Below are positions 38,566-47,667 of a stretch of 64,000 nucleotides of DNA, in pieces. Below the pieces are notes generated by a model. The model was not told the DNA's origin, ran no database searches, and was given only the letters and a program-made list of their open reading frames with translations. A program made the position numbers and the translations under genes. The DNA lies in NCBI RefSeq assembly GCF_029855125.1, contig NZ_CP123229.1:62001-126000 (forward strand). The letters are read 5' to 3'. Position 1 is the stretch's first letter. Each line of letters begins with the position of its first letter. Source of the DNA: Methylocapsa sp. D3K7 (GTDB taxonomy: Bacteria; Pseudomonadota; Alphaproteobacteria; Rhizobiales; Beijerinckiaceae).

Positions 38566-38964
38566 ATGCGCTTCCCTTATCCACTTTTCCCAGCTGAGTT
38601 TGAGATACCCGACGAGTGGTGGACTGAGGCCGGGATGGAGGGCTTCATGCCAACAAATCAGGCTTATCGCGCAACCGCTGGCGCAACTCTGATCCGGCTA
38701 TGCGATATCGAGCCTCCCTTTCGATCTCTTACGTGTCCGTTGGACTTTCACGGCTTGGGTCGCGAGCGCCTAATCCGCATCCTAAAGGGTATCGTAGCCG
38801 ACGACGAAATCGAGCCCGTTGCGGTCCTCATCTTGCCACCCCTCCCGGAAATATCGAAACCTCCGTTCAAATATCGAGTTTTGGACGGCTGGCATCGTTT
38901 CTATGCTTCAGTCGCCGCAGGCTTTAAGTATTTGCCCGTGTCTGCACGCGGGTGCTGGCAATGA
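38566..38964 (+). CDS. Small protein with a ParB-like fold motif, function unknown
   Basis: A 132-residue protein if started at ATG 38566; TTG 38536 is possible. The C-terminal part YRVLDGWHRFYASVAAGFKYLPV resembles the G-x-H-R and G-x-x-x-x-P/V pattern of ParB/sulfiredoxin-fold domains, with VAVLILPPLPE before it. There is no helix-turn-helix, so it is not a chromosomal ParB. It sits between hisS and hisZ, where relatives usually have nothing, and only 293 bp from a parS-type palindrome. The proline/tryptophan-rich N-terminus was not recognised. It may have been inserted together with the altered hisS part. Confidence 0.55.
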   Translation: MRFPYPLFPAEFEIPDEWWTEAGMEGFMPTNQAYRATAGATLIRLCDIEPPFRSLTCPLDFHGLGRERLIRILKGIVADDEIEPVAVLILPPLPEISKPPFKYRVLDGWHRFYASVAAGFKYLPVSARGCWQ

Positions 38965-39256
38965 ACCGGTTAGTCCCGCGATAACTTCTCAATCTCCTGC
39001 TCGCGTCGCAGCGCGCGCATAGATCCTCTTTTAGGAATTTTTGTCTTCGTCATTCGCAAGCCGCACGTGCGACTCGATCTGCACAGCATCCCCTCGATCG
39101 CGGTGTGCAGCCGCTGTATAATGACTTGCGAAACTTGCTCAAATCTTGCCAACCCTCTCTGATCCATAAGCTAAAGGCCAAAAAGACTCGATTTCCGCAC
39201 CATTCCACGCGACGTAAGCCGCCACGCGTAAGAGGCCTTGTAAGGTTTCCCGCCCC

Positions 39257-39298
39257 AATCGTACCAAAACGTTTCACGTGAAACGTTTTGGTACGATT
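39257..39298. promoter_or_regulatory. parS: parS-type site inside a 42-bp perfect palindrome
   Basis: The core GTTTCACGTGAAAC (39271-39284) is the 14-bp heart of chromosomal ParB-binding sites. It is embedded in a palindrome perfect over 42 bp (39257-39298), whose outer arms read AATCGTACCAAAAC and inverse. It lies in the 441-bp spacer (38965-39405) before hisZ, which otherwise holds no gene. A second near-copy sits at 47624-47667. Known ParB sites load the ParB clamp near the replication origin; the conserved outer arms go beyond the usual 16-bp site. Confidence 0.85.
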
Positions 39299-39405
39299 TC
39301 GCCCCGGAATCGGACAAACTTTCCGGGCCTTTCGGCAAAACCTGTCGCGCCGCAGGCTCGCCCTTGCTATGAGAAGCCCCCTTACCGGAGTTTTCGAGGC
39401 GAATT

Positions 39406-40527
39406 TTGTCTTTTGTCGATCCCCGCGCGGAAGCGGTCATCGCCCATCTCACCGGGGCGGGATACCCGCGTGTTGAGCCGCCCATCCTGCAACCGGCCTC
39501 GATTTTTTTCGATTCCGGCGAGGATTTGCGCGCCCAGCTTTACCTCACCAGCGATCTCTCCGGCGCCGACTATTGCCTGCGCCCCGAATATACGATTCCG
39601 GTCTTGGCCGCCTATCTCGCCAGCCCCTCCGCCGGGCAACGCGCCGCCTTTTGCTATTGCGGGCCGGTGTTCCGCTTTCGCCCCGGTGAGACAAGCGAAT
39701 CGACGCAAGCAGGCGTTGAGAATTTCGGCCGCCCCGACATCGAAGCGGCGGACGCGGAAATTCTTGCCCTTGCCCTTGATGCGGCCGCCGCCGCGACGCC
39801 AAAGTCCATGCTCCCGTCGAGCCTGACTGTCCGGATTGGCGATGCCGGGCTGTTCTCAAAGCTGCTCGAAGCCCTCGACTTGCCGCCCCAATGGCGCCGC
39901 CGTATCGCACGCGGCCATTCTCAGGGCAAAACCCTCGACGAGATTTTGAGCTTGGGGGTGAACGGCACCGATCATTCCGGAGTCCTCGGCGTGCTCGAAG
40001 GCGCCGACAAGCAGGGTGCCCGTGCGCTCGTCGAGGATCTTTTGTCCATCGCCGGCATCGCCCCGGCGGGCGGCCGCACCCCCGCTGAGATCGCCGATCG
40101 CTTCCTGGAGCAAGCGGCGCTCAAGGCAGGTTCCGGATTCTCCCAGGAGAAGCGCGCGGTCATCGAAGAATTTTTGAGTGTCGAGGGCGACCCTCGCAAC
40201 GCATCCATAAAGCTCCGCGCGCTCGCTGCCCGCGCAAAGCTCGATCTGTCCGCCGTCCTCGACAGTTTCGATACCAGGCTCGGCTTGATCGCGGGGCAGG
40301 GGCGCGATCCCGCAAAACTCCAATTCAGCGCCCGTTTCACCCGCAATCTCGACTATTACACCGGCTTCGTTTTCGAGGCTTTTGCGCCCGGCGCCGCGGA
40401 GTTGCCCGCGGTCGGCGGCGGCCGCTACGATGGGCTCCCCCACGCGCTTGGCGCAAAGACCCAGATTCCGGCGATCGGCGCGGCGATCTGGATCGACCGT
40501 TTGGGCGAGAGCGGGGGGCAGCCATGA
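39406..40527 (+). CDS. hisZ: ATP phosphoribosyltransferase regulatory subunit
   Basis: A 373-residue HisRS-like paralogue. The TTG start at 39406 follows GAGGCG; no ATG fits better. It opens with [28 protein letters not shown] and retains [27 protein letters not shown] and [13 protein letters not shown], but lacks a C-terminal anticodon-binding domain. HisZ binds HisG and makes it a feedback-regulated enzyme for the first histidine-pathway step. It overlaps hisG by four bases (ATGA), so translation is coupled. The parS palindrome sits about 110 bp upstream, close to where its promoter must be. Confidence 0.9.
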   Translation: MSFVDPRAEAVIAHLTGAGYPRVEPPILQPASIFFDSGEDLRAQLYLTSDLSGADYCLRPEYTIPVLAAYLASPSAGQRAAFCYCGPVFRFRPGETSESTQAGVENFGRPDIEAADAEILALALDAAAAATPKSMLPSSLTVRIGDAGLFSKLLEALDLPPQWRRRIARGHSQGKTLDEILSLGVNGTDHSGVLGVLEGADKQGARALVEDLLSIAGIAPAGGRTPAEIADRFLEQAALKAGSGFSQEKRAVIEEFLSVEGDPRNASIKLRALAARAKLDLSAVLDSFDTRLGLIAGQGRDPAKLQFSARFTRNLDYYTGFVFEAFAPGAAELPAVGGGRYDGLPHALGAKTQIPAIGAAIWIDRLGESGGQP

Positions 40528-41507
40528 GTTTGCCTCTCGTCCTTGCTGTTCCCTCGAAAGGGCGGCTGCAGGAAAACGCCGCGGCGTTTTTCGCGCGCGC
40601 CGGGCTCGATATCGCGCAAGGGCGCGGCGCCCGCGATTACCGTGGGCGGCTGGCCGGTCTGGAGAATGTCGAGATCGCCTTTCTCTCGGCCGCCGATATC
40701 GTCGCGCAACTGGCGTCCGGCCATGCGCATCTGGGGGTGACCGGCGAGGATCTCATCCGCGAAACCCTAGCGGACGCCGAATCGAAAGTCGAACTTCTGG
40801 CGCCGCTTGGTTTTGGCCAGGCGCATGTGGTGGTCGCCGTGCCGCGCGCCTGGATCGACGTCAAAACCATGGCGGATCTGGAGGATGTCGCGGCGGCATT
40901 CCGGGCACGCCGCGGCGAGCGGATGCGGGTTGCCACCAAATATGTGAATCTCACTCGCCGCTTTTTTGCTGAGCGGCATGTCAGCGATTACCGCATCGTG
41001 GAGAGCCTTGGCGCGACGGAAGGCGCTCCGGCGGCAGGCCAGGCCGAGCTTATCGTCGATATTACAACGACGGGTGCCACACTCGCCGCCAACTCCCTGA
41101 AAATTCTCGACGATGGCACGATTTTGCGCTCGCAGGCCAACCTTACCGCTTCGCTGCGCGCCGATTGGAGTTTTGCGCAACGCGAACTGGCGCGAGTCAT
41201 TCTTTCGAGGATCGCGGCGGAGGAGGAGGCACGCACCACGCGAGAAGTCTCGGCCGTGCTTTCGGACGTCACGGAGCCGGTGATCGCGCAAGCCAAGGCA
41301 GGGTTCGCCGCCCGGATACGGTTTCACGGAAGCGACGGCCGCTTGACCCTGAATTGCCCGAAGGACAAAGCCGCACCATTGGCCGATTGGCTAATCGCGC
41401 AAGGCGCCACCCATGTCTGCGTCGCCGCGCAAGATTATGTATTTTCGGCCAAAAACCCGCTTTTCGAAAAGCTGATCGCCAGGCTGCCCGATCTGCAAAA
41501 ATCTTAA
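40524..41507 (+). CDS. hisG: ATP phosphoribosyltransferase catalytic subunit
   Basis: A 327-residue protein. It opens with [19 protein letters not shown] and has the PRPP-binding motif region [20 protein letters not shown] (about residues 175-194). It condenses ATP and PRPP in the first step of histidine synthesis. It is longer than the about 210-residue short HisG but is coupled to hisZ; the extra C-terminal 100 residues are seen in several Rhizobiales. An AT-rich hairpin follows the stop. Confidence 0.92.
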   Translation: MSLPLVLAVPSKGRLQENAAAFFARAGLDIAQGRGARDYRGRLAGLENVEIAFLSAADIVAQLASGHAHLGVTGEDLIRETLADAESKVELLAPLGFGQAHVVVAVPRAWIDVKTMADLEDVAAAFRARRGERMRVATKYVNLTRRFFAERHVSDYRIVESLGATEGAPAAGQAELIVDITTTGATLAANSLKILDDGTILRSQANLTASLRADWSFAQRELARVILSRIAAEEEARTTREVSAVLSDVTEPVIAQAKAGFAARIRFHGSDGRLTLNCPKDKAAPLADWLIAQGATHVCVAAQDYVFSAKNPLFEKLIARLPDLQKS

Positions 41508-41523
41508 ATCAATTTCTTAAATG

Positions 41524-41542
41524 TAATACATTAAATGTATTA
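41524..41542. terminator. AT-rich hairpin between convergent hisG and mmcB
   Basis: TAATACAT (41524-41531) pairs with ATGTATTA (41535-41542) with a 3-nt loop. The whole 41508-41599 spacer is strikingly AT-rich, with several more short TAATA-type palindromes. It may terminate transcription from both sides, but the stem is weak. Confidence 0.4.
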
Positions 41543-41599
41543 TAACTCAATGATAATACGTATTTTATTGAATTAACTTAATGTAATAGATTAGACATA

Positions 41600-42109
41600 T
41601 CATCCGCCGCGCGAGATGATCTCAGGGTCGCTCAGACGGTGCAGGCGATTCGCCGCCGCATGGGCAAAACGCATCAGCATAGCCCGGCGTGTCGCAGAGG
41701 CCATTCGATGCTCTGGGGCTTCGCGTAAAATTTCCGCGCCATAGGCATCGGCCAAGATAAGCCCAGTGTCCTGAGGCATGATTTCGCTCGGCACGGTCTC
41801 GGGAATTGCGAAGAACAACCGGTCACAATGGGCGCGATAATGTTGCCATTTGCAGTCGCCCCGGAAATCCGCGATGGAGGATTTGATCTCGACGATCAGA
41901 ATCGTGCCGTCCGGTGCCAGCGCGACAATGTCCGCCCGCCGTCCCGAGAGCAGGGGCAGTTCGGCGACGGTCGAAAAATCGAGCTTCCGAAACATCCGCC
42001 GGGTGCCGCGCGCAATCAAAAGCGCCGTCTCGGACTGGCGGCCATCTTGAAGCGCGGGGGATTTGAGTAGCGGCATGGCACGGTGAAACGCAAACGAAGT
42101 CCGGGACAT
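41600..42109 (-). CDS. mmcB: MmcB family DNA repair protein
   Basis: A 169-residue protein (158 if started at ATG 42076). It has an endonuclease-like core: GRRADIVALAPDGTILIVEIKSSIADF contains the D-x(n)-E-x-K pattern of the PD-(D/E)XK fold (about residues 57-85), followed by CDRLFFAIPETVP. The family is restricted largely to Alphaproteobacteria and takes part in mitomycin C damage tolerance with the ImuB/DnaE2 system in Caulobacter. It is convergent with hisG and has no operon partner. Confidence 0.82.
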   Translation of the reverse strand: MSRTSFAFHRAMPLLKSPALQDGRQSETALLIARGTRRMFRKLDFSTVAELPLLSGRRADIVALAPDGTILIVEIKSSIADFRGDCKWQHYRAHCDRLFFAIPETVPSEIMPQDTGLILADAYGAEILREAPEHRMASATRRAMLMRFAHAAANRLHRLSDPEIISRGG

Positions 42110-42163
42110 TTATAGAACATTCCCACGCTTGCGCCAGCCTTGCGAGCCGCGCCTGAGGGATGC

Positions 42164-44089
42164 CTATTTACGGTCATCGAGGCGTGTTTCCTTGGCCAAT
42201 TGTTTCAATGCGGCTTTGTCAGCTTCATTGAGGGCCGCGGAGGCTGGGCAGTCTGCGCTGAGGATCGCTTCGACCAGACGGGGAGCCTCGGCACCCGTAT
42301 CCTGGATACGGCCGTAGGTCATGAGACCCCGTAAGACGTAAGGTGCGTCGGCGTCGCCGGAGCAGGCAAGTGCCTTTAGCTCTTTAAAGAGTGCCTGTTT
42401 ATAGCCGGCTGGATCGAGCGATGCAGCGGCTTCAAAATTTTTGCGCCAATCCGGAACTTCGGCGCCATGCTGGAACACTCCTGCCGGATCAAGAATGTCC
42501 ACGCGGCTTAGCATGTCATCGCGGCTGTCTCCGGCGGCGACTTCTCTTTCGATCGTGCTCTTCAATTTCTGAAACGCCTCGCTGGTCCAGGGGGTGGTCT
42601 CCTTCGCCTGAGGGGTGAGCTTCCAGGATGGTGACCACGTCATTCCCTTTGCCGAGATCGCATCCGCCGATTTGATGTTGAGTCCGGCGCGCCAGAGAAA
42701 TGCACCCTCGAGTTTCGATCCTTGAAGTTGCGCGCCTTCGAGTTCCGCGCCCTGCAGCTGCACGCCATTCAGTCCCGCACCCTGGAGCTGCGCAGCTTTA
42801 AGCGATGCGCTTTTGAGATCGGCATTGAGCGCCCATGCTCCTTGAAGCGCCGCACCCGTGAGATCGGCGCCTTCAAGTTGGGCGCTGTCGAGTGAGGCGC
42901 CCTGAAGTTTCGCCTGGCTGAGCGTCGCACCATTCAGGTTTGCATTATAAAATTGCGCACCTTGCAGCTTCGCTTGCAGGAGCGAGGCGCCTTGCAAATG
43001 TGCGTTCTCGAGATTGATCTTACGCAAATCGGCGCCCTCGAAAATCGCGCCTTCGAAATGCCCGTCCTTCCTTGTGAACGAATATTCGAACGGACCCAGC
43101 CTAGACTCGTCGATCTTCGCGGCGACAAGCGCGTTAAAACCAGGAAGAACGAGTGTATTGGAAAACAGACTCGTACGGCTTTGCTTCTTTCGGTCGTATG
43201 AGCCATTGAACAACAAATCATGGACAGAAGTCCATTCCACACGATCCCGGGTCTTTGGTGGCACATCCTCATCTTTCTGAACGAGCAGCGCCGCTATGAA
43301 GGGAGGAATCGTCTGCCGTTTGCCAGCCCATTCCTCCATACTTTCGCCGGGAAAGGTCGCCGCCGTCAAGGAAAGGCCAATCGCGGCACACCCCCCGAGG
43401 ACGAGCCATGTCTGACGCCATCGGGCCGGCCGATCAAATTCGCGTCCGCCGTCCACCACGGAGGGCCACAGCGTCCACAGAAGAACCACGTCAAGGGCAA
43501 TGAAACCCCGATGCAGCCAGGTGATGGCCTCGGAATGAAACGGCAAAAATTGCACTTGGATCAGCAGCAAAAGAAAAATCGGGCCAATGACGAGAGATAT
43601 CCAGGCGATTCTCTTGGAAAGAAACCCCAGCGTCCCCAACCGCAGATGCGCCGGTCCCGCGAGGATCTGGACAAAAATATTGCTCGGCAATTGCCACCGC
43701 AAATATTCCTTTGTTTGCTCCGCATCACCAAGCTGCGTGTGCAGCTCCTTGTTGTAGATGCCAACCTTCGCGGCCAGCATCACAAAATGCACCAGCGTAT
43801 AGGCATGCGACACGATGAAAACGATCGGCGCCAGGACAAAAAAGGCGACGAGCGGCAAGGGCACGTCACTCACGAAGGGCAGCTTGACCGGATTTTCCAG
43901 GAAAAGATCTTTATGCGTCACCGCGCCGGCCGCGATCGCGATGTAAACCAAGACGAAGAGATAACTCAACCACAGCCCCGTGGTGACAGAGGCGGCCTCG
44001 CCGACGCTGCCGCGCGCCGCTTCGAGATCGTGCGCCTGTTCGACGAATTTTTCGCTTCGGTCAGCGGCTGCGGTTTCTTCTTCGGACAT
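42164..44089 (-). CDS. Membrane-anchored pentapeptide-repeat protein
   Basis: A 641-residue protein; ATG 44089 follows AAGGGGAGA five bases upstream. The N-terminal 260 residues contain about five membrane helices (for example LWLSYLFVLVYIAIAAGAV and WISLVIGPIFLLLLIQVQF). Residues 345-475 form an almost uninterrupted run of pentapeptide repeats of the A(D/N/Q)LxG type (EGADLRKINLENAHLQGAS and so on), predicted to fold as a quadrilateral beta-helix. The last 150 residues are soluble and helical and not recognised. The repeat face is probably cytoplasmic or periplasmic and used for binding; no enzyme is evident. Confidence 0.75.
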   Translation of the reverse strand: MSEEETAAADRSEKFVEQAHDLEAARGSVGEAASVTTGLWLSYLFVLVYIAIAAGAVTHKDLFLENPVKLPFVSDVPLPLVAFFVLAPIVFIVSHAYTLVHFVMLAAKVGIYNKELHTQLGDAEQTKEYLRWQLPSNIFVQILAGPAHLRLGTLGFLSKRIAWISLVIGPIFLLLLIQVQFLPFHSEAITWLHRGFIALDVVLLWTLWPSVVDGGREFDRPARWRQTWLVLGGCAAIGLSLTAATFPGESMEEWAGKRQTIPPFIAALLVQKDEDVPPKTRDRVEWTSVHDLLFNGSYDRKKQSRTSLFSNTLVLPGFNALVAAKIDESRLGPFEYSFTRKDGHFEGAIFEGADLRKINLENAHLQGASLLQAKLQGAQFYNANLNGATLSQAKLQGASLDSAQLEGADLTGAALQGAWALNADLKSASLKAAQLQGAGLNGVQLQGAELEGAQLQGSKLEGAFLWRAGLNIKSADAISAKGMTWSPSWKLTPQAKETTPWTSEAFQKLKSTIEREVAAGDSRDDMLSRVDILDPAGVFQHGAEVPDWRKNFEAAASLDPAGYKQALFKELKALACSGDADAPYVLRGLMTYGRIQDTGAEAPRLVEAILSADCPASAALNEADKAALKQLAKETRLDDRK

Positions 44090-44170
44090 TTGTCTCCCCT
44101 TAGGACCATATTGGCACAAGGCGGGCGCGCACGCTAAGAGCCTTTTTCCGAAGGGATCTTGAAAAGGGTT

Positions 44171-45484
44171 TTAAAGCCGGGTCCATTCTTCCAGCACCGA
44201 GACGACGGCGCTGGTGAGGCGATGGAGATCGTCCTCGTCGATGGTAAAAGCAGGCGTCAGATAAACGATATTGCGGAACGGCCGCACAAAAACCCCTGCC
44301 TCGACAAAGCGGCGTTTTAGCCCGCCGAGATCGTCGATGCGGTCGAGTTCCACGACGCCGATCGCGCCCTTCACCCGCACATCGCGCACATGCGGACATG
44401 CGCGGGCCGGTTCGAGCTCTCGTGCGAGTACAGATTCAATGGCCGCGACCTGCGCAAGGCGCGGCTCGGTTTCAAAAAGATCGAGCGAAGCATTGGCGGC
44501 GGCGCAGGCGAGCGGATTGGCCATGAAGGTCGGGCCATGCATCAGCGCATGAGCGGGCTCGTCCGACAAAAACGCCTCGAACACCGTGTTGGTGGCGATG
44601 GTCGCCCCGAATCCCATCGTGCCGCCGGTGAGCGCCTTTGATAAAGTGATGATGTCTGGGGTGACTCCCGCCGCCTCACAGGCGAACATCGTTCCGGTGC
44701 GGCCAAAGCCGGTAAACACCTCATCGAAAATCAACAGCAGGCCATGCCGGTCCGCCGCCGCCCGCAAATGCTGGAGCACTTGCGCATCATGAAACAGCAT
44801 GCCGCCCGCGCCTTGCACCAAGGGCTCGACGATGATGCCGGCAATATTCTCCGCGTGGCGTTCGAGCAGCGCATCGAAGGCCTGCGCTTGATCCGCGCCA
44901 AAGGGCAGATCCGCGATGAACTGTTGCGGCAAGACTTTCGCAAAAAGCCCGTGCATCCCTTCCTCGGGATCGCAGACCGACATGGCTGCAAATGTATCGC
45001 CATGATAGCCGCCTCGGAATGCCACAAAGCGGCTTCGCTCTCCCAAACCCTGATTGAGCCAGAATTGCACCGCCATCTTCATGGCGACCTCAACCGCGAC
45101 CGAACCGCTGTCGGAGAAAAAGACCCGGTCTAGCCCCTCCGGGAGCAGTGCAGTGAGACGCCGCGCCAGGGTGAGCGCTCCCTCATGCACCAAACCGCCG
45201 AACATGATATGAGGCATTTGTGCGAGCTGCCCGGCGACCGCGGCGCAAATATGGGGATGATTATAGCCGTGACAGGCGGTCCACCAGCTCGCGATCCCGT
45301 CGATCAGCTCGCGGCCATCGGTGAGAACAATCCGGCTTCCCTGCGTACTCGCCACGGCAAGCGGATCATGTGCCGCCTTCATCTGTGTGTAGGGCAGCCA
45401 AATATGCCGCATGCCGGAGGCAAGCCAATCCGGCGTTCCATTCGTCACCCAGCTACCCTCCGGACGGTCTTGGCGCGGTTGCAC
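44171..45484 (-). CDS. bioA: Adenosylmethionine-8-amino-7-oxononanoate aminotransferase
   Basis: A 437-residue class III aminotransferase. The BioA-diagnostic stretch is GIASWWTACHGYNHPHI (about residues 64-80). The PLP-binding lysine lies in PDIITLSKALTGGTMGFG (about residue 286), and IFDEVFTGFGRTG supplies the PLP-contacting aspartate. It makes 7,8-diaminopelargonate in biotin synthesis, using SAM as amino donor. No bioB, bioF or bioD is present in the window. It runs on the minus strand; a hairpin separates it from the small gene upstream. Confidence 0.92.
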   Translation of the reverse strand: MQPRQDRPEGSWVTNGTPDWLASGMRHIWLPYTQMKAAHDPLAVASTQGSRIVLTDGRELIDGIASWWTACHGYNHPHICAAVAGQLAQMPHIMFGGLVHEGALTLARRLTALLPEGLDRVFFSDSGSVAVEVAMKMAVQFWLNQGLGERSRFVAFRGGYHGDTFAAMSVCDPEEGMHGLFAKVLPQQFIADLPFGADQAQAFDALLERHAENIAGIIVEPLVQGAGGMLFHDAQVLQHLRAAADRHGLLLIFDEVFTGFGRTGTMFACEAAGVTPDIITLSKALTGGTMGFGATIATNTVFEAFLSDEPAHALMHGPTFMANPLACAAANASLDLFETEPRLAQVAAIESVLARELEPARACPHVRDVRVKGAIGVVELDRIDDLGGLKRRFVEAGVFVRPFRNIVYLTPAFTIDEDDLHRLTSAVVSVLEEWTRL

Positions 45485-45586
45485 GCGCCATGCTCCCCGG
45501 TTCTTTCATTTTTCTAGGACTGTGAAAACTGAAAACCCGTGATGGGGGAGGAAGAAGCAGATACGCCGGAGAGCGGTTTCGCAGAT

Positions 45587-45613
45587 GGCGTGGCGCACCA
45601 GACGCGCCACGCC
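45587..45613. other. Stable GC-rich hairpin between two minus-strand genes
   Basis: GGCGTGGCGC (45587-45596) pairs perfectly with GCGCCACGCC (45604-45613) around a 7-nt loop. It follows the stop of the small membrane protein gene on the minus strand, without a U-tract. It may stabilise or end that transcript. Confidence 0.4.
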
Positions 45614-45627
45614 GGTCTCCTTATGGA

Positions 45628-45843
45628 TTAGCCGAAGTGTATGCCGCCGAGTGTGTAGAGCCCGGTGAGAACAACGAAAAAGCCCGCGACAACCGCAATC
45701 ATTCCGGCACGGCCATAGAGGCGGCCAGTAAAAAACGCCGCCGCACCGAAAATAATGATCATTGCCACAAGAATGACAAGGCTAGGTCCGGTGCCTTCAA
45801 GTGTATCAATCGTTCCCTGGGCGGCTGGAAGAACTGTTGCCAT
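45628..45843 (-). CDS. Small membrane protein with two helices
   Basis: A 71-residue protein (72 if started at the adjacent ATG 45846). AGGGAGAG lies five bases before ATG 45843. There are two strong hydrophobic segments (SLVILVAMIIIFGAAAFFTG and GMIAVVAGFFVVLTGLYTLGG) joined by a short basic loop (RLYGRAG). No family was recognised. A single-gene transcript with a stable 3' hairpin suggests it is expressed. Confidence 0.6.
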   Translation of the reverse strand: MATVLPAAQGTIDTLEGTGPSLVILVAMIIIFGAAAFFTGRLYGRAGMIAVVAGFFVVLTGLYTLGGIHFG

Positions 45844-46140
45844 CATAACTCTCCCTAATTTTGTTGATCCTCATGATGACCAGCACGTTTTCACACGAAG
45901 AGAGCTCGTGAATCTCAAGATATGAACGTGATATATACTGGACACTACAAGGGTATTTCGAAACTATGACGGCAACCGCATCGCGGCTTGATCTGGATCA
46001 AAACATGGGCTGGGACGCCGATGGCGTATTGACGCAGTTCGTCCAAATGGCGTGGGGTTTTTGCCTGAGGCGGAAGGACTATCCAATCTCCCGCCATTCG
46101 CTTATGGTGCGGCGCGTTCAGTTCGATCCAGGATGAGACA

Positions 46141-46407
46141 ATGGCCACGCATACCACGCCGCATTTCCACAATCAGCCAGGCGTTCCACAAGTGCGGGTC
46201 GGCGCCAAGGAATTCATGTGCGTCGGCGCGCTGCCGCCTTTCGACCATCCGCATATTTTCATCGACATGGGGGAGGACAATGACGCGATCTGCCCCTATT
46301 GCTCGACGCATTACGCCTATGACGCGACGCTGCATGGGGGCTGCGTGCCGCCCGATTGTGTGTTCGATCCGGGCGGCCACGCCGGGGATGAGCTGGCGCG
46401 GGGCTAA
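46141..46407 (+). CDS. Zinc-finger domain protein, zf-CHCC type
   Basis: An 88-residue protein with GGATGAG before its ATG. The zinc site is visible: His in GALPPFDHPHIFIDMG, then AICPYCSTHYAYD (CxxC), consistent with the CHCC family related to mitochondrial complex I subunit NDUFS6. In bacteria it is a small cytoplasmic protein of uncertain role. The next gene begins 19 bp downstream, so the two are probably co-transcribed. Confidence 0.8.
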   Translation: MATHTTPHFHNQPGVPQVRVGAKEFMCVGALPPFDHPHIFIDMGEDNDAICPYCSTHYAYDATLHGGCVPPDCVFDPGGHAGDELARG

Positions 46408-46425
46408 GCCGCCGCCATCCCCCAA

Positions 46426-47622
46426 ATGAGTCCGCCGCATGCGGTGATCGCCGGGGCTGGCATCGGCGGGCTTTGTTCGGCCCTGTGCCTCGCGCGCGCC
46501 GGCTGGCGAGTCAGCCTTTACGAAAAAGCCAAAATTCTCGAAGAGAGTGGGGCGGGACTGCAGCTTTCGCCCAACGCCTGCGCGGTGTTGCGCAAGCTCG
46601 GCGTCCTGGAACGGCTGACGCCTTTCGCGCTCGCGCCGCAAGCCATAAGAATACGCCGCGCGCGGGACGGCGCCACCCTCGCTCTGATGCCGCTCAACGA
46701 TGCGGAAGCGCGCTGGGGGGCTCCCTATCTCGTCGTGCATCGCGCCGATCTGCAGCGCGCGCTCCTGGACGCGGTGGCACATGAAGGCCGCATCAGCCTG
46801 CAAACGGATGCTGCCGTCACGGGCTTTGCTTACGGCAGTGACGGCGTCGCGGTCGCGATTTCGCGAGGCGCCAGCCGGCTGGAGGCAACAGGCGATTGCC
46901 TGATCGGCGCCGACGGGCTGCGATCTTTCGTCCGGCAGAAGCTTAGTCCCGATGACTTAAACTTTTCCGGGCGGACGGCGTGGCGCGCTGTCGTCGAGGC
47001 CGACCGCGTTCCGGCCGCGATGCGCAGCGAGGAAACAACGCTTTGGCTCGGGCGCAAGGCGCATCTCGTCCATTACCCTTTGCGGCAAGGCACAATCATC
47101 AATGTGGTCGCAATCGTCGACGAGGATTTCCAGCCAGATACCGACAATTTTTGGTCGAGCCACGGCGCGTCAAAATTTCTTGAAGCGCGTTTTTCGCGGT
47201 GGGACAAAAGCGCGAGGGATTTGCTGAGTGCCGCTCCAGAATGGCGCAAATGGCCGCTTGCCGATCGCGCTCCGGCGGCGCGCTTGGTCTCCGGCCGCGT
47301 CGCGCTGCTTGGCGACGCGGCGCATCCGATGCTGCCATTTCTCGCCCAGGGCGCCGCGCAAGCCATCGAGGATGCGGGCGTTTTGGCCGAGGTTTTGGCG
47401 CGGGGCCAGGACGTCGAAGCGAGCTTTCGCGCCTATCAAGAGATCCGTCTGCCCCGCGTCACGCGCGTGCAAAAAGAATCGCGCCGACAGGCCGTGATCT
47501 ACCATCTTGGCGGCCCCGCCGCTTTTTTGCGCGATGCCGCGATGCGGGCGCTCGGCGGCGAGACCATGCTCGCGCGTTACGACTGGCTCTATCGGGTGCG
47601 TGAGAGCCCCGGCCAGAAATGA
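46426..47622 (+). CDS. FAD-dependent aromatic-ring monooxygenase-like protein
   Basis: A 398-residue flavoprotein of the UbiH/salicylate hydroxylase group. The FAD motif GxGxxG is in AVIAGAGIGGLCSALCLARAG (residues 5-25). The DG motif is in CLIGADGLRSFVRQ, and the second FAD motif is GRVALLGDAAHPMLPFLAQGA (about residues 288-308). It hydroxylates an aromatic or polyketide-like substrate using NAD(P)H and oxygen, in the cytoplasm. The substrate is not predictable. A parS-type palindrome begins two bases after its stop codon. Confidence 0.82.
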   Translation: MSPPHAVIAGAGIGGLCSALCLARAGWRVSLYEKAKILEESGAGLQLSPNACAVLRKLGVLERLTPFALAPQAIRIRRARDGATLALMPLNDAEARWGAPYLVVHRADLQRALLDAVAHEGRISLQTDAAVTGFAYGSDGVAVAISRGASRLEATGDCLIGADGLRSFVRQKLSPDDLNFSGRTAWRAVVEADRVPAAMRSEETTLWLGRKAHLVHYPLRQGTIINVVAIVDEDFQPDTDNFWSSHGASKFLEARFSRWDKSARDLLSAAPEWRKWPLADRAPAARLVSGRVALLGDAAHPMLPFLAQGAAQAIEDAGVLAEVLARGQDVEASFRAYQEIRLPRVTRVQKESRRQAVIYHLGGPAAFLRDAAMRALGGETMLARYDWLYRVRESPGQK

Positions 47623-47623
47623 T

Positions 47624-47667
47624 CAATCGTACCAAAACGTTTCACGTGAAACACTTTGGTACGATTG
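47624..47667. promoter_or_regulatory. parS: Second parS-type site in a 44-bp near-palindrome
   Basis: The core GTTTCACGTGAAAC (47639-47652) is identical to that at 39271-39284. The palindrome spans 44 bp with two mismatched positions (47637-38 against 47653-54). The left arm is identical to that of the other site for 29 bases. It occupies the start of a 360-bp spacer (47623-47982) that has no supported gene. Confidence 0.85.

Noticed and set aside
45965-46138. 57-codon frame before the zinc-finger gene
   Set aside because: It has no recognisable features, and a weak ribosome-binding site lies too far away. It remains a possible but unsupported small gene in the 45847-46140 spacer.
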